Shown one piece after another: positions 29,116 to 30,957 of a stretch of DNA of 30,957 nucleotides. A program made the translations under genes and the position numbers. Origin of the DNA: DATCZS01 sp036525795 (GTDB taxonomy: Bacteria; Actinomycetota; Acidimicrobiia; Spongiisociales; ZC4RG35); contig DATCZS010000143.1 of the NCBI GenBank assembly GCA_036525795.1, positions 1-30,957 of the forward strand, read 5' to 3'. The notes beneath the pieces were generated by a model that did no database searches, had not been told where the DNA came from, and saw only the letters and a program-made list of their open reading frames with translations. Numbering within the stretch: the stretch's first letter is position 1; each line of letters starts with the position of its first letter.

Positions 29116-30006
29116 ATGCTCGGTGCCATCTCCTATCCGCCCATCCCGATCTTCGAGCTCGGGCCGCTGGATCTGTCGCTGCACGGGCTGTTCGCCGCCG
29201 TCGGGTTCGTGCTCGGGGGCTGGCTGGCCACCACCCACCTGGAGCGGCGCGGATTCGACGGAGCGGCCTACCAGTCGGTGCTGTCGTGGGCGATCGTCGG
29301 CGCCCTGCTCGGTGCCCGCTACTTCACCGCCCCGGCCGCCCTCCTCGACGGGACCCCGCTGCTCACCGCGCTCAACCCGGTACGCGGCAGCTTCTCGATC
29401 ATGGGCGGGTTCGCCGGCGGCATCCTCATGGGGTGGTGGCGGATGCGGAAGGTCGGCCTGCCACGGCCGGCCACGTTCGATGCCTCCTCGTTCGGGCTCG
29501 CCCTCGGCACCATCGTCGGGCGGGTAGGCGATCTCGCCATCGTCGAGCACCTGGGAAGTCCCACTGCGGTCCCTTGGGGTTACGGCATCCGCCCCGGCTA
29601 CGACGTGGCGCCGCAGCACGATGCCCTCGAGTGCACGATCGGCACGGCCGGCTCCGACGGGCTGTGCGGCGTGTACCACCACGTGGCCGTCTATGACCTG
29701 GCCGGGGCCGCGATCCTGCTCGGCGTGCTCTACCTCCTCCAGCGACGCGTCCGGCTCCGCTACGGCCAGCTGTTCGCCTTCTGGATCGTCTGGTACGGCA
29801 TCCAGCGCTTCGTGCTCGACTTCCTCCGCGTCGGCAACGGCGACGCCACCCTCGGGTCGTTCACCTGGAACCAGATCAGCGGGCTCGCCGCCGCGGTGGG
29901 CGGCGCCGCCCTCTTCTGGTGGTTCGGCCGCCGCCACCCGGTGGTCTCGGCCGCCGAGGACCGGGTCCTTCCCGGGCAGGTCGAGCCCCGCCTCGCCGAG
30001 GCCTGA
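29116..30006 (+). CDS. lgt: Prolipoprotein diacylglyceryl transferase family protein (divergent Lgt)
   Basis: This 296-aa membrane protein has about seven helices in the Lgt order: FELGPLDLSLHGLFAAVGFV, then RGSFSIMGGFAGGILMGWW, the Lgt-signature region GRVGDLAIVEHLG, VPWGYGI, and a C-terminal WYGIQRFVLDFLRVGNGD. Lgt moves diacylglycerol from phosphatidylglycerol to the lipobox Cys of prolipoproteins, several of which are encoded nearby. It departs from the E. coli and mycobacterial signature: Asn in GRxGN is Asp, the N-x-E segment is I-V-E, and the region of E. coli His103 reads SIMGG. The conserved Arg, Glu and final Gly remain. It may be a lineage-specific Lgt or a paralogue. Confidence 0.82.
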   Translation: MLGAISYPPIPIFELGPLDLSLHGLFAAVGFVLGGWLATTHLERRGFDGAAYQSVLSWAIVGALLGARYFTAPAALLDGTPLLTALNPVRGSFSIMGGFAGGILMGWWRMRKVGLPRPATFDASSFGLALGTIVGRVGDLAIVEHLGSPTAVPWGYGIRPGYDVAPQHDALECTIGTAGSDGLCGVYHHVAVYDLAGAAILLGVLYLLQRRVRLRYGQLFAFWIVWYGIQRFVLDFLRVGNGDATLGSFTWNQISGLAAAVGGAALFWWFGRRHPVVSAAEDRVLPGQVEPRLAEA

Positions 30007-30026
30007 GCCCGACCGGCCCCGCCTTC

Positions 30027-30032
30027 TAGCCT
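30027..30032 (+). promoter_or_regulatory. -10 box TAGCCT, leaderless start of hrpB
   Basis: TAGCCT plus 6 nt leads to GTG 30039. The arrangement equals that of the Lgt-like gene. Confidence 0.52.
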
Positions 30033-30038
30033 GCCCCT

Positions 30039-30957
30039 GTGACCGCGCGCCGACCACCCTCCACCGGCCTCCCCGTCGAGGAGGTGATTCCCGAGGTGCA
30101 GCGCGCGCTGAGCGAGGCCGGCCAGGCGGTGCTGGTGGCGCCGCCCGGGTCGGGGAAGACGACGGTCGTTCCCCTCCACCTCGTGGGCGAGCCCTGGAGA
30201 CAGGGCCGCAAGATCGTGATGCTCGAGCCCCGCCGGCTCGCCACCCGGGCGGCGGCGCGACGGATGGCGCAGCTCCTGTGGGAGGAACCGGGGGACAGCG
30301 TCGGGTATGTGACCCGCACCGACCGCCGCACCGGCCCGAACGTGGTGGTGGAGGTGGTCACCGAGGGTGTGCTCACCCGGCGACTCCAGCGCGATCCCGA
30401 GCTGTCCGACACGGCGGCGGTGATCTTCGACGAGCTCCACGAGCGCAACCTGCAGACCGACCTCGGGCTCGCACTGGCGCTCCATGCCCGGGCGCTCTTC
30501 CGTCCCGATCTCCGGCTGCTGATCATGTCCGCCACCATCGACGCACGGAGGGTGGCCGGAATCGTCGGGGGGACCGAGCCCGCTCCGGTGATCGAGAGCG
30601 CCGCCCGGCGCCACCCGGTCGACATCCGCTGGACGCCGGCGCCGCGCAACGCCCGGCTGGAGGATCACACCGCCGCGGTCATCCGCCAGGCGCTCGCCTC
30701 CGAGCCGGGGGATGCGCTGGTGTTCCTGCCGGGGATCGGCGAGATCAACCGGGTGGCGGAACGCCTGGGAGGCGGGGCACTGGGGGCCGACGTGCGACGT
30801 CTCCACGGCAGCCTCCCCATCGCCGAGCAGGATCTGGCGGTGGCGGCTTCGCTGCCCGGGATCAGGAAGGTGGTGCTGTCGACCGACATCGCCGAGTCCA
30901 GCCTCACCGTCGAAGGGGTCCGGATCGTGATCGACTCGGGGCTGGCCAGGGCGCCCC
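30039..30957 (+). CDS. hrpB: ATP-dependent helicase HrpB, N-terminal part (truncated by window edge)
   Basis: The frame is open from GTG 30039 to the end of the window (306 codons). The product has Walker A APPGSGKTT near residue 34, motif Ia LEPRRLATRAAARRMA, motif Ib VTEGVLTRRL, the box DELHERNLQTDLGLAL (DExH type typical of HrpB), motif III MSATID and the helicase C-domain motifs VFLPGIGEI and LSTDIAESSLTVEGV. HrpB-type DEAH/RHA helicases are ATP-dependent RNA helicases of unclear role in bacteria. The C-terminal HrpB domain lies beyond the window. The start fits the leaderless pattern. Confidence 0.93.
   Translation, partial: MTARRPPSTGLPVEEVIPEVQRALSEAGQAVLVAPPGSGKTTVVPLHLVGEPWRQGRKIVMLEPRRLATRAAARRMAQLLWEEPGDSVGYVTRTDRRTGPNVVVEVVTEGVLTRRLQRDPELSDTAAVIFDELHERNLQTDLGLALALHARALFRPDLRLLIMSATIDARRVAGIVGGTEPAPVIESAARRHPVDIRWTPAPRNARLEDHTAAVIRQALASEPGDALVFLPGIGEINRVAERLGGGALGADVRRLHGSLPIAEQDLAVAASLPGIRKVVLSTDIAESSLTVEGVRIVIDSGLARAP

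Overview
The window is gene-dense, high-GC DNA (roughly two-thirds G+C by eye). It is most likely from an actinobacterium, perhaps an Acidimicrobiia-like lineage. Supporting this are GTG starts, an HbhA-like lysine-rich protein beside a small XRE regulator (a mycobacterial arrangement), an LLM-class flavin/F420-type oxidoreductase, a caa3 oxidase with a prokaryotic subunit IV, and TANNNT -10 boxes placed 6-9 nt before many start codons (leaderless transcription). The lineage is inferred; no rRNA or tRNA gene was seen. No gap between genes exceeds 300 bp, and I saw no mobile element or CRISPR array.

Layout. 1-902: end of an XdhC-type gene and a MocA-like nucleotidyltransferase (molybdenum hydroxylase maturation). 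1030-3371: DUF4332 protein, terminator, HbhA-like protein with its XRE regulator, and a VIT/CCC1 metal transporter. 3477-5538: DAHP synthase and prephenate dehydrogenase (aromatic amino acids). 5582-6748: M20 amidohydrolase. 6927-9391: NAD+ synthetase overlapping an aminodeoxychorismate-lyase-like enzyme. 9510-12075: secreted protein, MgtE, GreA. 12231-13055: LLM oxidoreductase. 13164-14198: SelD, read through an in-frame TGA at the active-site Cys position, so probably a selenoprotein. 14313-15652: [2Fe-2S] ferredoxin-like protein and alpha/beta hydrolase. 15649-18732: several tiny genes around a polytopic 'fenitrothion hydrolase'-type membrane protein, then a 395-aa membrane protein. 18812-21662: small lipoprotein, divergent from a three-gene ABC exporter. 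21697-26541: caa3 cytochrome oxidase operon ctaC-ctaD-ctaE-ctaF-ctaG (minus strand). 26630-30006: CX4C thioredoxin-fold lipoprotein, heme O synthase CtaB, rhodanese lipoprotein and an Lgt-like protein. 30039-end: start of an HrpB helicase.

How they work together. The largest functional block is aerobic respiration: the terminal oxidase, its assembly factor CtaG, heme O synthase CtaB and a thiol lipoprotein that may serve oxidase maturation. Lgt would lipidate the several lipoproteins encoded nearby. SelD would supply selenophosphate. Because it appears to contain selenocysteine itself, the genome should also carry selA, selB and selC, which are not in this window.

The observations most worth following are the recoded selD with SECIS-like hairpins, the consistent leaderless-promoter pattern (which corrects several starts), and three unlisted small-protein genes of 25, 36 and 52 aa.
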